From Bradyrhizobium sp. CB1717 (lineage in GTDB: Bacteria; Pseudomonadota; Alphaproteobacteria; Rhizobiales; Xanthobacteraceae): 64,000 nucleotides of DNA. Of this stretch, positions 55,910 to 64,000 are shown in pieces. Where the stretch lies: assembly GCF_029714325.1 (NCBI RefSeq), contig NZ_CP121666.1, positions 4,154,001 through 4,218,000 of the forward strand, in the 5' to 3' direction. The stretch's first letter is position 1. Each line of letters opens with the position of its first letter. Both the position numbers and the translations under genes were made by a program. Below the pieces are notes generated by a model. That model saw nothing but the letters and a program-made list of their open reading frames with translations, was not told where the DNA came from and did not search any database.

Positions 55910-55941
55910 GCGAGTAGCGAATGGTGACATTCGCTATTCGC
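55910..55941 (+). repeat. GCGAATAG-type hairpin repeat between tuf and rpsJ
   Basis: GCGAGTAGCGAATG pairs with CATTCGCTATTCGC (13 of 14, one G-U) around GTGA, and the CTATTCGC unit repeats once more to 55949. Resembles dispersed intergenic elements of Bradyrhizobium/Rhodopseudomonas as I recall them; copy number elsewhere cannot be seen here. It may partially terminate tuf transcripts. Confidence 0.55.
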
Positions 55942-55973
55942 TATTCGCCACCCACTGAAGAGAGACCACGGCA

Positions 55974-56282
55974 ATGAACGGCCAAAACATTCGTATCCGT
56001 CTCAAGGCGTTCGACCATCGTATCCTCGATACGTCGACCCGTGAGATCGTGAACACGGCGAAGCGCACCGGCGCGCAGGTCCGCGGACCCATTCCGCTGC
56101 CCACCCGCATCGAGAAGTTCACCGTCAACCGTTCGCCCCACGTCGACAAGAAGAGCCGCGAACAGTTCGAGATGCGCACTCACAAGCGCCTGCTCGACAT
56201 CGTCGATCCGACCCCGCAGACCGTCGATGCTTTGATGAAGCTCGACCTGGCCGCCGGTGTCGACGTCGAGATCAAGCTCTAA
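55974..56282 (+). CDS. rpsJ: 30S ribosomal protein S10
   Basis: A 102-residue S10 ([54 protein letters not shown] in pieces). First gene of the S10/spc run; the bacterial S10 can also serve as NusE in antitermination. Confidence 0.97.
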
Positions 56283-56333
56283 GATTTTGGATCCCGTTCG
56301 CGAAAGCGGACAAAGAGAACAGGAAGCAAGCCG

Positions 56334-57047
56334 ATGCGCTCCGGAGTGATCGCACAAAAGGTCGGGATGACGCGGGTCTTCACGGAGGCCGGCGAACATA
56401 TCCCCGTGACCGTGCTGAAGCTCGGCAATTGCCAGGTCGTAGGCCACCGCACCGAAGAGAAGAACGGTTACGTCGCGCTCCAGCTTGGTTCTGGCGCCCG
56501 CAAGACCGTTTACATGCCCAAGGCAGAGCGTGGCCAGTTCGCGGTCGCCAAGGTCGAGCCGAAGCGTCGGGTCGAGGAATTCCGCGTCACTGCGGATGCC
56601 ATGATCCCCGTGGGAGCCGAGATCCTCGCCGACCATTTCGTCGTCGGCCAGTTCGTCGATGTCACCGGCACCTCGGTCGGTAAGGGCTTCGCCGGCGGCA
56701 TGAAGCGCTGGAACTTCGGCGGTCTGCGTGCCACGCACGGTGTGTCGGTCTCGCATCGCTCGATCGGTTCGACCGGTGGTCGTCAGGACCCCGGCAAGAC
56801 CTGGAAGAACAAGAAGATGCCCGGCCACATGGGTGTCGATCGCATCACCACGCTCAACCTCCGCGTCGTTCAGCTCGACGTCGAGCGTGGCCTGATCCTC
56901 GTCGAAGGCGCCGTTCCCGGCTCCAAGGGCGGCTGGATCCGCGTGCGCGACGCCGTCAAGAAGCCGCTGCCGAAGGAAGCTCCGAAGCCCGGCAAGTTCA
57001 AGGTTGCTGGCGACGCGGAAGCCGCCCCGGCTGCGCAGGAGGCGTGA
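56334..57047 (+). CDS. rplC: 50S ribosomal protein L3
   Basis: A 237-residue L3: start [16 protein letters not shown] and the [20 protein letters not shown] loop, which carries the glutamine modified by PrmB in E. coli. Extra Ala-rich C-terminus, common in alphaproteobacteria. Confidence 0.96.
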   Translation: MRSGVIAQKVGMTRVFTEAGEHIPVTVLKLGNCQVVGHRTEEKNGYVALQLGSGARKTVYMPKAERGQFAVAKVEPKRRVEEFRVTADAMIPVGAEILADHFVVGQFVDVTGTSVGKGFAGGMKRWNFGGLRATHGVSVSHRSIGSTGGRQDPGKTWKNKKMPGHMGVDRITTLNLRVVQLDVERGLILVEGAVPGSKGGWIRVRDAVKKPLPKEAPKPGKFKVAGDAEAAPAAQEA

Positions 57048-57048
57048 G

Positions 57049-57669
57049 ATGGAATTGAAGGTCACCACCCTCGAAGGTAAGGAAGCAGGCTCCGTCCAGC
57101 TGTCCGACGCCATTTTCGGCCTCGAGCCGCGCCAGGACATCATTGCGCGCTGCGTGCAGTGGCAGCTCAACAAGCGTCAGGCTGGCACGCACAAGGCCAA
57201 GGGCCGCGCCGAGATCTGGCGCACCGGCAAGAAGATGTACAAGCAGAAGGGTACCGGCGGTGCTCGTCACGGCTCGGCCCGCGTGCCGCAGTTCCGCGGC
57301 GGCGGTCGTGCCTTCGGTCCGGTGGTGCGTTCGCACGCCACCGACCTGCCGAAGAAGGTCCGTGCGCTCGCTCTCAAGCATGCGCTCTCGGCCAAGGCCA
57401 AGGACGGCGATCTGCTCGTGATCGAGAAGGCCGCGCTGGAAGCCGCCAAGACCAAGGCGCTGCTCGGTCACTTCTCGGGCCTCGGCTTGACTAACGCACT
57501 GATCATCGACGGTGCCGAACTCAACAACGGCTTCGCCGCTGCGGCCCGCAACATCCCGAACATGGACGTGCTGCCGATCCAGGGCATCAACGTCTATGAC
57601 ATCCTGCGCCGTCAGAAGCTCGTTCTGACCAAGGCCGCCATCGATGCGCTGGAGGCGCGCTTCAAATGA
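57049..57669 (+). CDS. rplD: 50S ribosomal protein L4
   Basis: A 206-residue L4 with the long loop [22 protein letters not shown] that reaches into the exit tunnel. ATG 57049 is one base after the rplC TGA; in-frame upstream starts are rejected. In gammaproteobacteria L4 regulates the S10 operon; here this is unknown. Confidence 0.96.
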   Translation: MELKVTTLEGKEAGSVQLSDAIFGLEPRQDIIARCVQWQLNKRQAGTHKAKGRAEIWRTGKKMYKQKGTGGARHGSARVPQFRGGGRAFGPVVRSHATDLPKKVRALALKHALSAKAKDGDLLVIEKAALEAAKTKALLGHFSGLGLTNALIIDGAELNNGFAAAARNIPNMDVLPIQGINVYDILRRQKLVLTKAAIDALEARFK

Positions 57670-57968
57670 CGAAGAACATCGAGCCTCGCCACTACGACGT
57701 GATCCTGTCGCCGGTCGTGACCGAAAAGGCGACGATCGCCTCGGAGCACAACAAGGTGCTGTTCAAGGTGGCCGCCAAGGCGACCAAGCCGCAGATCAAG
57801 GAAGCGATCGAGAAGCTGTTCGACGTCAAGGTCAAGAGCGTCAACACGCTGGTCCGCAAGGGCAAGACCAAGGTCTTCCGCGGCAATCTCGGTTCGCAGT
57901 CGAACACCAAGCGCGCGATCGTGACCCTCGAAGAGGGTCATCGGATCGACGTGACCACCGGTCTGTAA
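57666..57968 (+). CDS. rplW: 50S ribosomal protein L23
   Basis: A 100-residue L23 ([33 protein letters not shown]). At the tunnel exit, docking SRP and trigger factor. Overlaps rplD by 4 bases (ATGA). Confidence 0.96.
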   Translation: MTKNIEPRHYDVILSPVVTEKATIASEHNKVLFKVAAKATKPQIKEAIEKLFDVKVKSVNTLVRKGKTKVFRGNLGSQSNTKRAIVTLEEGHRIDVTTGL

Positions 57969-57980
57969 GGTCGCACGACG

Positions 57981-58814
57981 ATGGCACTGAAGAAATTCAA
58001 TCCCACGACACCGGGCCAGCGCCAGCTGGTCATGGTCGATCGTTCAGCCCTCTACAAGGGCAAGCCGGTCAAGGCGCTCACCGAAGGCAAGCATTCCTCG
58101 GGCGGTCGCAACAACACCGGTCGCATCACCGTGCGCTTCCGCGGCGGCGGTCACAAGCAGACCCTGCGCCTCGTCGACTTCAAGCGCGACAAGGTCGATG
58201 TGCCCGCGACGGTCGAGCGGTTGGAATACGATCCGAACCGCACTGCGTTTATCGCGCTGATCAAGTATCAGGACGGCGAGCAGGCCTACATCCTGGCGCC
58301 GCAGCGCCTGGCCGTGGGTGACACCATCGTCGCCGGAAATTACGTCGACGTGAAGCCGGGCAACGTCATGCCGCTTGGCAACATGCCGGTCGGCACGATC
58401 ATCCACAACATCGAGGTCAAGATCGGGAAGGGCGGCCAGCTCGCCCGTTCCGCGGGCACCTACGCCCAGCTCGTCGGCCGCGATCAGGACTACGTGATCA
58501 TCCGCCTGAATTCGGGCGAGCAGCGCCTGGTGCACGGCCGTTGCCGCGGCACGATCGGCGCGGTGTCGAACCCGGATCACATGAACACCTCGATCGGCAA
58601 GGCCGGCCGCAACCGTTGGCTGGGCCGCAAGCCGCACAACCGCGGTGTTTCGATGAACCCGATCGACCATCCGCACGGCGGTGGTGAAGGTCGTACCTCG
58701 GGCGGTCGCCACCCGGTCACCCCGTGGGGCAAGCCGACCAAGGGCAAGAAGACCCGCACCAACAAGTCGACCAACAAATTCATTCTCCTAAGCCGCCACA
58801 AGCGGAAGAAGTAA
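57981..58814 (+). CDS. rplB: 50S ribosomal protein L2
   Basis: A 277-residue L2. The peptidyl-transferase-associated [26 protein letters not shown] segment includes the conserved histidine; RGLGxxG-like motifs are intact. Confidence 0.97.
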   Translation: MALKKFNPTTPGQRQLVMVDRSALYKGKPVKALTEGKHSSGGRNNTGRITVRFRGGGHKQTLRLVDFKRDKVDVPATVERLEYDPNRTAFIALIKYQDGEQAYILAPQRLAVGDTIVAGNYVDVKPGNVMPLGNMPVGTIIHNIEVKIGKGGQLARSAGTYAQLVGRDQDYVIIRLNSGEQRLVHGRCRGTIGAVSNPDHMNTSIGKAGRNRWLGRKPHNRGVSMNPIDHPHGGGEGRTSGGRHPVTPWGKPTKGKKTRTNKSTNKFILLSRHKRKK

Positions 58815-58826
58815 GGAACGCCGGAC

Positions 58827-59105
58827 ATGGTTCGTTCAGTCTGGAAAGGCCCGTTCGTCGAGGGTTCTCTGCTCAAGAAGGCAGATGCCGCGCGCGCGTC
58901 CGGCCGTCACGACGTCATCAAGATCTGGAGCCGTCGCTCGACGATCCTGCCGCAGTTCGTTGGCCTGACCTTCGGCGTTTACAACGGTCAGAAGCACGTG
59001 CCGGTGGCGGTCAACGAGGAAATGGTCGGTCACAAGTTCGGCGAGTTCTCGCCGACCCGGACCTTCCATGGCCACTCCGGCGACAAGAAAGCCAAGAAGG
59101 CTTGA
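58827..59105 (+). CDS. rpsS: 30S ribosomal protein S19
   Basis: A 92-residue S19 ([35 protein letters not shown]). Head of the 30S; part of the S10 string. Confidence 0.97.
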   Translation: MVRSVWKGPFVEGSLLKKADAARASGRHDVIKIWSRRSTILPQFVGLTFGVYNGQKHVPVAVNEEMVGHKFGEFSPTRTFHGHSGDKKAKKA

Positions 59106-59115
59106 GGATTAAACG

Positions 59116-59505
59116 ATGAGCAAACCTAAGCGCGAACGGAGCCTCGCCGACAACGAGGCCAAGGCGGTCGCCCGGATGCTGCGGGTGAGCCCGCAGAAGC
59201 TCAACCTGGTCGCCCAGCTCATTCGCGGCCGGAAGGCTTCCGCTGCGCTCGCCGACCTGCAGTTTTCGCGCAAGCGGATCGCGGTCGACGTGAAGAAGTG
59301 CCTGGAATCGGCTATCGCCAATGCCGAGAACAACCACGACCTCGACGTCGATGATCTCGTCGTGGCGCAGGCCTTCGTCGGCAACGGCCTCGTGATGAAG
59401 CGCTTCGCCGCCCGTGGCCGTGGCCGCTCGGGCCGTGTCTATAAACCATTTTCGCAGCTGACGATCATTGTTCGTCAGGTCGAAGCCGAAGCAGCAGCGG
59501 CTTAA
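59116..59505 (+). CDS. rplV: 50S ribosomal protein L22
   Basis: A 129-residue L22 ([42 protein letters not shown]), including the tunnel loop; longer C-terminus than E. coli L22. Confidence 0.96.
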   Translation: MSKPKRERSLADNEAKAVARMLRVSPQKLNLVAQLIRGRKASAALADLQFSRKRIAVDVKKCLESAIANAENNHDLDVDDLVVAQAFVGNGLVMKRFAARGRGRSGRVYKPFSQLTIIVRQVEAEAAAA

Positions 59506-59523
59506 GGGTCGCAGGAGAAAACG

Positions 59524-60249
59524 ATGGGTCAAAAGATCAATCCGATCGGTCTGCGTCTCGGCATCAACCGGACCTGGGATTCCCGCTGGTTCGCCGGCAA
59601 GCAGGAATACGGCAAGCTGCTGCACGAGGACGTCAAGATCCGCGAGATCCTGCACAAGGAGCTCAAGCAGGCGGCCGTCGCCCGCATCGTGATCGAGCGT
59701 CCGCACAAGAAGTGCCGCGTCACCATCCACTCGGCCCGTCCGGGCGTGGTGATCGGCAAGAAGGGCGCCGACATCGACAAGCTGCGCAAGCGCGTTGCGG
59801 ACATCACCTCGTCCGACGTCGTCATCAACATCGTCGAGATCCGCAAGCCGGAGCTCGATGCGACGCTGGTGGCCGAGTCGATCGCGCAGCAGCTGGAGCG
59901 CCGCGTGGCGTTCCGCCGCGCCATGAAGCGCGCCGTGCAGTCGGCGATGCGTCTCGGCGCGGAAGGCATCCGCATCAACTGCTCGGGACGTCTCGGCGGT
60001 GCGGAAATCGCGCGCATGGAGTGGTACCGCGAAGGTCGCGTGCCGCTGCACACGCTGCGTGCCGACATCGACTACGGCGTTGCGACCGCGTTCACGACCT
60101 TCGGCACCTGCGGCGTCAAGGTCTGGATCTTCAAGGGCGAGATCCTCGAGCACGATCCGATGGCCCAGGACAAGAGAATGGCCGAAGGCGAGACCGGCGG
60201 CGGTGGTGATCGTGGTGGCCGTCAGCGCCGCGACACGGCTGCGGCCTAA
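59524..60249 (+). CDS. rpsC: 30S ribosomal protein S3
   Basis: A 241-residue S3: KH domain [16 protein letters not shown] and the C-terminal fold, with a Gly-rich tail ([12 protein letters not shown]). Confidence 0.97.
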   Translation: MGQKINPIGLRLGINRTWDSRWFAGKQEYGKLLHEDVKIREILHKELKQAAVARIVIERPHKKCRVTIHSARPGVVIGKKGADIDKLRKRVADITSSDVVINIVEIRKPELDATLVAESIAQQLERRVAFRRAMKRAVQSAMRLGAEGIRINCSGRLGGAEIARMEWYREGRVPLHTLRADIDYGVATAFTTFGTCGVKVWIFKGEILEHDPMAQDKRMAEGETGGGGDRGGRQRRDTAAA

Positions 60250-60279
60250 AGCCAGACAGGAATTTGAGGGCTTAAAGCC

Positions 60280-60693
60280 ATGATGCAACCAAAGAAAACG
60301 AAGTTCCGGAAGGCGCATAAGGGCCGCATCCACGGCGTTGCGTCTTCGGGCGCGACGTTGGCGTTCGGCCAGTACGGCCTGAAGGCGACCGAACCTGAGC
60401 GCGTCACCGCGCGCCAGATCGAGGCCGCCCGCCGCGCGCTGACCCGCCACATGAAGCGCGCCGGCCGCGTCTGGATCCGCGTGTTCCCCGACGTTCCGGT
60501 GTCGAAGAAGCCGGCCGAAGTCCGCATGGGCTCCGGCAAGGGTTCGCCGGAACTGTGGGTGGCGCGCGTCAAGCCGGGCCGGGTGCTGTTCGAGATCGAC
60601 GGCGTCAACACCCAGACGGCGCGTGAGGCGCTGACCCTGGCGGCCGCCAAGCTGCCGATCAAGACGCGCTTCGTCGAGCGCATTGCGGAGTAA
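60280..60693 (+). CDS. rplP: 50S ribosomal protein L16
   Basis: A 137-residue L16 ([43 protein letters not shown] in pieces). Near the A-site tRNA. Confidence 0.97.
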   Translation: MMQPKKTKFRKAHKGRIHGVASSGATLAFGQYGLKATEPERVTARQIEAARRALTRHMKRAGRVWIRVFPDVPVSKKPAEVRMGSGKGSPELWVARVKPGRVLFEIDGVNTQTAREALTLAAAKLPIKTRFVERIAE

Positions 60694-60698
60694 TGGCC

Positions 60699-60905
60699 AT
60701 GGCCCAGATGAAGATCGAAGACATCCGCGCGATGAGCCCCGACCAGCAGGATGACGCCATCCTGAACCTGAAGAAGGAGCGCTTCAACCTGCGCTTCCAG
60801 CGCGCCACCGGGCAGCTCGAGAACACCTCGCGCCTGCGCGAGGCCCGCCGTGACATCGCCCGGATCAAGACCGTCGCCGCGCAGACGCGCGCGAAGAAGA
60901 AGTAA
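60699..60905 (+). CDS. rpmC: 50S ribosomal protein L29
   Basis: A 68-residue L29 ([19 protein letters not shown]). ATG 60699 is preferred over ATG 60693 because GGAG near the rplP stop is eight bases upstream. Confidence 0.95.
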   Translation: MAQMKIEDIRAMSPDQQDDAILNLKKERFNLRFQRATGQLENTSRLREARRDIARIKTVAAQTRAKKK

Positions 60906-60918
60906 GAGGCTTACGAAG

Positions 60919-61167
60919 ATGCCGAAACGTACTTTGCAGGGCGTGGTCGTCAGCGACAAGCAAGCCAAGACCATCGTGGTGCGCGTCGATCGCCGCTTCA
61001 CGCACCCGATCTACAAGAAGACGATCCGCCGTTCGAAGAACTATCACGCGCACGACGAGAGCAACGAGTTCAAGCCGGGCGACGTGGTGTGGATCGAGGA
61101 ATCGAAGCCGATTTCGAAGTTGAAGCGCTGGGTCGTGATCCGGGGCGAACACAAGAAAAGCGCCTGA
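60919..61167 (+). CDS. rpsQ: 30S ribosomal protein S17
   Basis: An 82-residue S17 ([38 protein letters not shown]). OB-fold RNA-binding protein. Confidence 0.96.
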   Translation: MPKRTLQGVVVSDKQAKTIVVRVDRRFTHPIYKKTIRRSKNYHAHDESNEFKPGDVVWIEESKPISKLKRWVVIRGEHKKSA

Positions 61168-61251
61168 TCTGTTGGCTTTAGCCGACTGACTTCAGGGAAA
61201 TGTTGAGCGCCGGCTGGGCTGGCGCAATTAGAAAGAGGACGAGGTGCATCA

Positions 61252-61620
61252 ATGATTCAGATGCAGACCAACCTCGACGTGGCCGACAATTCTGGCGCAC
61301 GCCGTGTCATGTGTATCAAGGTGCTCGGGGGTTCCAAGCGCCGCTATGCCACCATCGGCGACATCATCGTCGTCTCGATCAAGGAAGCGATTCCGCGTGG
61401 CAAGGTGAAGAAGGGCGACGTGATGAAGGCCGTTGTGGTGCGCGTCCGCAAGGACATCCGCCGCGCCGACGGTTCGGTCATCCGCTTCGACCGCAACGCC
61501 GCCGTTCTGATCAACAACCAGTCCGAGCCGGTCGGCACCCGTATCTTCGGGCCCGTGCCGCGCGAGCTGCGCGCCAAGAACCACATGAAGATCATTTCGC
61601 TCGCGCCGGAGGTGCTGTGA
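61252..61620 (+). CDS. rplN: 50S ribosomal protein L14
   Basis: A 122-residue L14 ([32 protein letters not shown]). The 84-base gap before it holds no clear gene. Stop overlaps the next ATG by one base. Confidence 0.97.
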   Translation: MIQMQTNLDVADNSGARRVMCIKVLGGSKRRYATIGDIIVVSIKEAIPRGKVKKGDVMKAVVVRVRKDIRRADGSVIRFDRNAAVLINNQSEPVGTRIFGPVPRELRAKNHMKIISLAPEVL

Positions 61621-61934
61621 TGGCTGCGAAGATCCGCAAGGGCGACAAGGTCGTCGTGCTGACCGGCCGTGACAAGGGCCGCACCGGCGAAGTGTTCGAG
61701 GTTCGTCCCGACGCCGGCACCGCGCTGGTGCGCGGCGTCAACATGGTCAAGCGTCACCAGAAGCAGACGCAGGCCCAGGAGGGCGGCATCATCTCGAAAG
61801 AGGCGCCGATCCAACTGTCCAACATCGCGTATGTCGGCAAGGACGGAAAGCCGACCCGCGTCGGATTCAAGATTCTGGCGGACGGCAAGAAGGTCCGCAT
61901 CGCCAAGAGCTCGGGAGCTGAGATCGATGGCTGA
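61620..61934 (+). CDS. rplX: 50S ribosomal protein L24
   Basis: A 104-residue L24: KOW motif [19 protein letters not shown] near the N-terminus. ATG follows the rplN TGA directly, with one shared base. Confidence 0.96.
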   Translation: MAAKIRKGDKVVVLTGRDKGRTGEVFEVRPDAGTALVRGVNMVKRHQKQTQAQEGGIISKEAPIQLSNIAYVGKDGKPTRVGFKILADGKKVRIAKSSGAEIDG

Positions 61935-62484
61935 GGCCGCTTACACGCCGCGCCTGCGCGCGGAATATGACGCGAAGATCCGCACGGCCCTGACCGAGAA
62001 GTTCGGTTATGAGAACGTGATGCAGGTTCCGCGCCTGGACAAGGTCGTGCTGAACATGGGCGTTGGCGATTCCGTCAACGACCGCAAGAAGGCCGAGACC
62101 GCCGCTGCCGAGCTGACCCAGATCGCCGGCCAGAAGGCGATCGTGACCTATTCGCGTATCGCGATCGCGACCTTCAAACTGCGTGAGAACCAGCCGATCG
62201 GCTGCAAGGTCACGCTGCGCAAGGCCCGCATGTACGAGTTCATCGATCGCCTGGTGACGGTCGCGCTGCCGCGCGTCCGCGACTTCCGCGGCCTGAACCC
62301 GAAGAGCTTTGACGGCCGCGGCAACTACTCGCTCGGCATCAAGGAGCACATCATTTTCCCCGAAATCGACTTCGACAAGGTCACGGAAGCCCGCGGTATG
62401 GACATCACCGTCTGCACCACGGCCAAGACCGACGAAGAGGCGAGGGCCTTGTTGACCGCTTTCAATTTCCCGTTCCGGCAGTGA
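61927..62484 (+). CDS. rplE: 50S ribosomal protein L5
   Basis: A 185-residue L5 ([37 protein letters not shown]). Binds 5S rRNA. ATG 61927 gives an 8-base overlap with rplX. Confidence 0.96.
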   Translation: MAEAAYTPRLRAEYDAKIRTALTEKFGYENVMQVPRLDKVVLNMGVGDSVNDRKKAETAAAELTQIAGQKAIVTYSRIAIATFKLRENQPIGCKVTLRKARMYEFIDRLVTVALPRVRDFRGLNPKSFDGRGNYSLGIKEHIIFPEIDFDKVTEARGMDITVCTTAKTDEEARALLTAFNFPFRQ

Positions 62485-62530
62485 GACGCTGACCTTAAGC
62501 CTCTCAAACGCGGATACCCAGGAGCCAAGC

Positions 62531-62836
62531 ATGGCAAAGAAGAGTTCAGTCGAGAAGAACAACCGGCGCAAGCGGATGGTGAAGAACGCCGCCGCCAAGC
62601 GTGAGCGGTTGAAGGCGATCATCGCCGACAAGAAGCTGCCGATGGAAGAGCGTTTCGCTGCGACGTTGAAGCTGGCCGAAATGCCGCGCAACTCGTCGGC
62701 GACCCGCATCCGCCTGCGTTGCGAGCTGTCGGGCCGTCCGCGCTCGAACTATCGCAAGAACAAGCTGTCCCGTATCGCGCTGCGCGACCTTGGCTCCAAG
62801 GGCATGGTCCCGGGCCTCGTGAAGTCCAGCTGGTAA
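62531..62836 (+). CDS. rpsN: 30S ribosomal protein S14
   Basis: A 101-residue, zinc-independent (C-) S14: no CxxC pair, standard RPRSNYRKN core. Uses the long form. Confidence 0.96.
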   Translation: MAKKSSVEKNNRRKRMVKNAAAKRERLKAIIADKKLPMEERFAATLKLAEMPRNSSATRIRLRCELSGRPRSNYRKNKLSRIALRDLGSKGMVPGLVKSSW

Positions 62837-62850
62837 GGAGGGGCGTTTAG

Positions 62851-63249
62851 ATGTCTACGCACGATCCAATCAGCGATCTGATCACCCGCATCCGCAACGC
62901 GCAGATGCGTTCCAAGAACAAGGTCTCCACGCCTGGCTCGAAGATGCGCGAGAACGTGCTCGAGGTGCTGAAGACCGAGGGCTACATCCGCGGTTACGCC
63001 ACGCTTGAGCACCCCTCGGGCCGCAGCGAGATCGAGATCGAGCTGAAGTATTTCGACGGCGAGCCCGTCATCCGCGAGATCGAACGCGTTTCCAAGCCCG
63101 GGCGTCGTGTCTACGCCTCGGTGAAGAACCTGCCGCGGGTCAACAACGGGCTCGGCATTTCGGTGTTGTCGACGCCGAAGGGGATCATGGCCGACCACAG
63201 CGCGCGCGACGCGAATGTGGGCGGTGAAGTCCTCTTCACGGTGTTCTGA
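62851..63249 (+). CDS. rpsH: 30S ribosomal protein S8
   Basis: A 132-residue S8 ([20 protein letters not shown], the [17 protein letters not shown] loop). In other bacteria it represses the spc operon. Confidence 0.97.
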   Translation: MSTHDPISDLITRIRNAQMRSKNKVSTPGSKMRENVLEVLKTEGYIRGYATLEHPSGRSEIEIELKYFDGEPVIREIERVSKPGRRVYASVKNLPRVNNGLGISVLSTPKGIMADHSARDANVGGEVLFTVF

Positions 63250-63265
63250 GAAGGATTTTTCATCC

Positions 63266-63799
63266 ATGTCACGAGTTGGCAAAAGGCCTGTGGCGGTTCC
63301 GTCGGGTGTGACCGCGACCGTCGATGGGCAGACCGTCAAGATGAAGGGGCCGAAGGGCCAGCTTCAGTTCGTCGTCCATGACGACGTCGAGGTGAAGCTC
63401 GAGAGCGGCCAGATCAAGGTCAAGCCGCGTGCCGAGACCAACCGCGCGCGGGCCCTGTACGGTACCGCTCGCGCCCAGGTCGCGAATCTGGTCGAAGGCG
63501 TCACCAAGGGTTTCGAGAAGAAGCTCGAGATCACCGGCGTCGGTTACCGCGCCGCGATGCAGGGCAAGAACCTGCAGCTCGCGCTCGGCTACAGCCACGA
63601 CGTGATCTACCAGATCCCGGAAGGGATCACGATCACCGTGCCGAAGCCGACCGAGATCACGGTGGCGGGCAGCGACGTCCAGCGCGTCGGCCAGGTCGCC
63701 GCGGAGATCCGCGCCTACCGTCCGCCGGAGCCCTACAAGGGCAAGGGCGTGAAGTATGTGGGCGAATTCATCTTCCGCAAGGAAGGCAAGAAGAAGTAA
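63266..63799 (+). CDS. rplF: 50S ribosomal protein L6
   Basis: A 177-residue L6 ([30 protein letters not shown]). ATG 63266 gives the normal N-terminus; an in-frame upstream start would run into rpsH. Confidence 0.96.
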   Translation: MSRVGKRPVAVPSGVTATVDGQTVKMKGPKGQLQFVVHDDVEVKLESGQIKVKPRAETNRARALYGTARAQVANLVEGVTKGFEKKLEITGVGYRAAMQGKNLQLALGYSHDVIYQIPEGITITVPKPTEITVAGSDVQRVGQVAAEIRAYRPPEPYKGKGVKYVGEFIFRKEGKKK

Positions 63800-63810
63800 C
63801 GGAGCCGGTC

Positions 63811-64000
63811 ATGTCCAAAGCCAAGGTTACGAATGCCCGGCGCAAGCGGAGTGTGCGGCTGAAGCTGCGCCGCTCCGGTGGTGGCCGTCCGCGTCTGTCG
63901 GTGTTCCGTTCGTCCAAGCACATCTACGCCCAGGTCATCGACGACCTGAAGGGCGAGACGCTGGCCTCTGCCTCTTCGCTCGAGAAGTCGATGCGCGGCG
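63811..64000 (+). CDS. rplR: 50S ribosomal protein L18, partial at window edge
   Basis: The first 63 codons of L18: [20 protein letters not shown], then [24 protein letters not shown] in pieces. The window ends before the stop. Position after rplF is standard in the spc operon. Confidence 0.93.
   Translation, partial: MSKAKVTNARRKRSVRLKLRRSGGGRPRLSVFRSSKHIYAQVIDDLKGETLASASSLEKSMRG

Overview
The window looks like chromosome from a Bradyrhizobium-type alphaproteobacterium (order Rhizobiales; genus is an inference). Supporting this are the high GC content, the gene order secE-nusG-rplKA-rplJL-rpoBC followed by the str and S10/spc ribosomal operons, the GTG-started L10 gene, 3' remains of a tRNA-Trp gene on the secE side of the locus, and a GCGAATAG-type intergenic repeat. 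No rRNA, complete tRNA, CRISPR array or insertion sequence was seen.

Layout. (1) 1-3455: the end of a genomic island, closed by the 3' half of a tRNA-Trp gene (3411-3455), which looks like the displaced attachment site of a tyrosine-recombinase element. Its cargo is an AbiTii-domain protein with a small partner, a DUF6680-like membrane protein, a 43-residue membrane peptide, a ribbon-helix-helix-like regulator with two matched palindromic operators, and a Tat-signal-like protein. (2) 3547-31611: a surface-polysaccharide (probably LPS O-antigen) cluster of about 28 kb. It has a glycosyltransferase, large polytopic membrane proteins, two flippase-like LPG_synthase_TM paralogues, several methyltransferases, two DegT/DnrJ aminotransferases, a split transketolase, a GmhA-like isomerase, a nucleotidyltransferase-kinase fusion, two SDR epimerases, a HAD phosphatase-like protein, a sugar-kinase-like phosphotransferase, a WbuC cupin, and the LIC12192/2OG-oxygenase pair typical of sporadic carbohydrate clusters. 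Most genes lie on the minus strand and overlap by a few bases (28474 down to 11008), so they are probably one long transcript; three run divergently on the plus strand (28611-31611). (3) 31739-45500: a sigma70-like promoter, then secE-nusG-rplK-rplA, a D-2-hydroxyacid dehydrogenase interposed before rplJ, then rplJ-rplL-rpoB-rpoC, ending in a textbook terminator. (4) 45636-51029: an FAD oxidoreductase/methyltransferase fusion, an ABC exporter with acidic tails, and a convergent flavoprotein whose poly-serine C-terminus is encoded antisense to the exporter's acidic tail. (5) 51698-64000: rpsL-rpsG-fusA-tuf and the S10/spc genes rpsJ to rplR (cut by the window edge).

The most promising undescribed biology is the carbohydrate cluster. 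It holds the enzyme types needed to build a ketose phosphate by two-carbon transfer, isomerise it, phosphorylate and nucleotide-activate it, and then epimerise, aminate, methylate and oxidise it. This suggests an unusual higher-carbon sugar in the O-antigen. The rpoC-rpsL insert and the accessory genes at the island end are secondary candidates.
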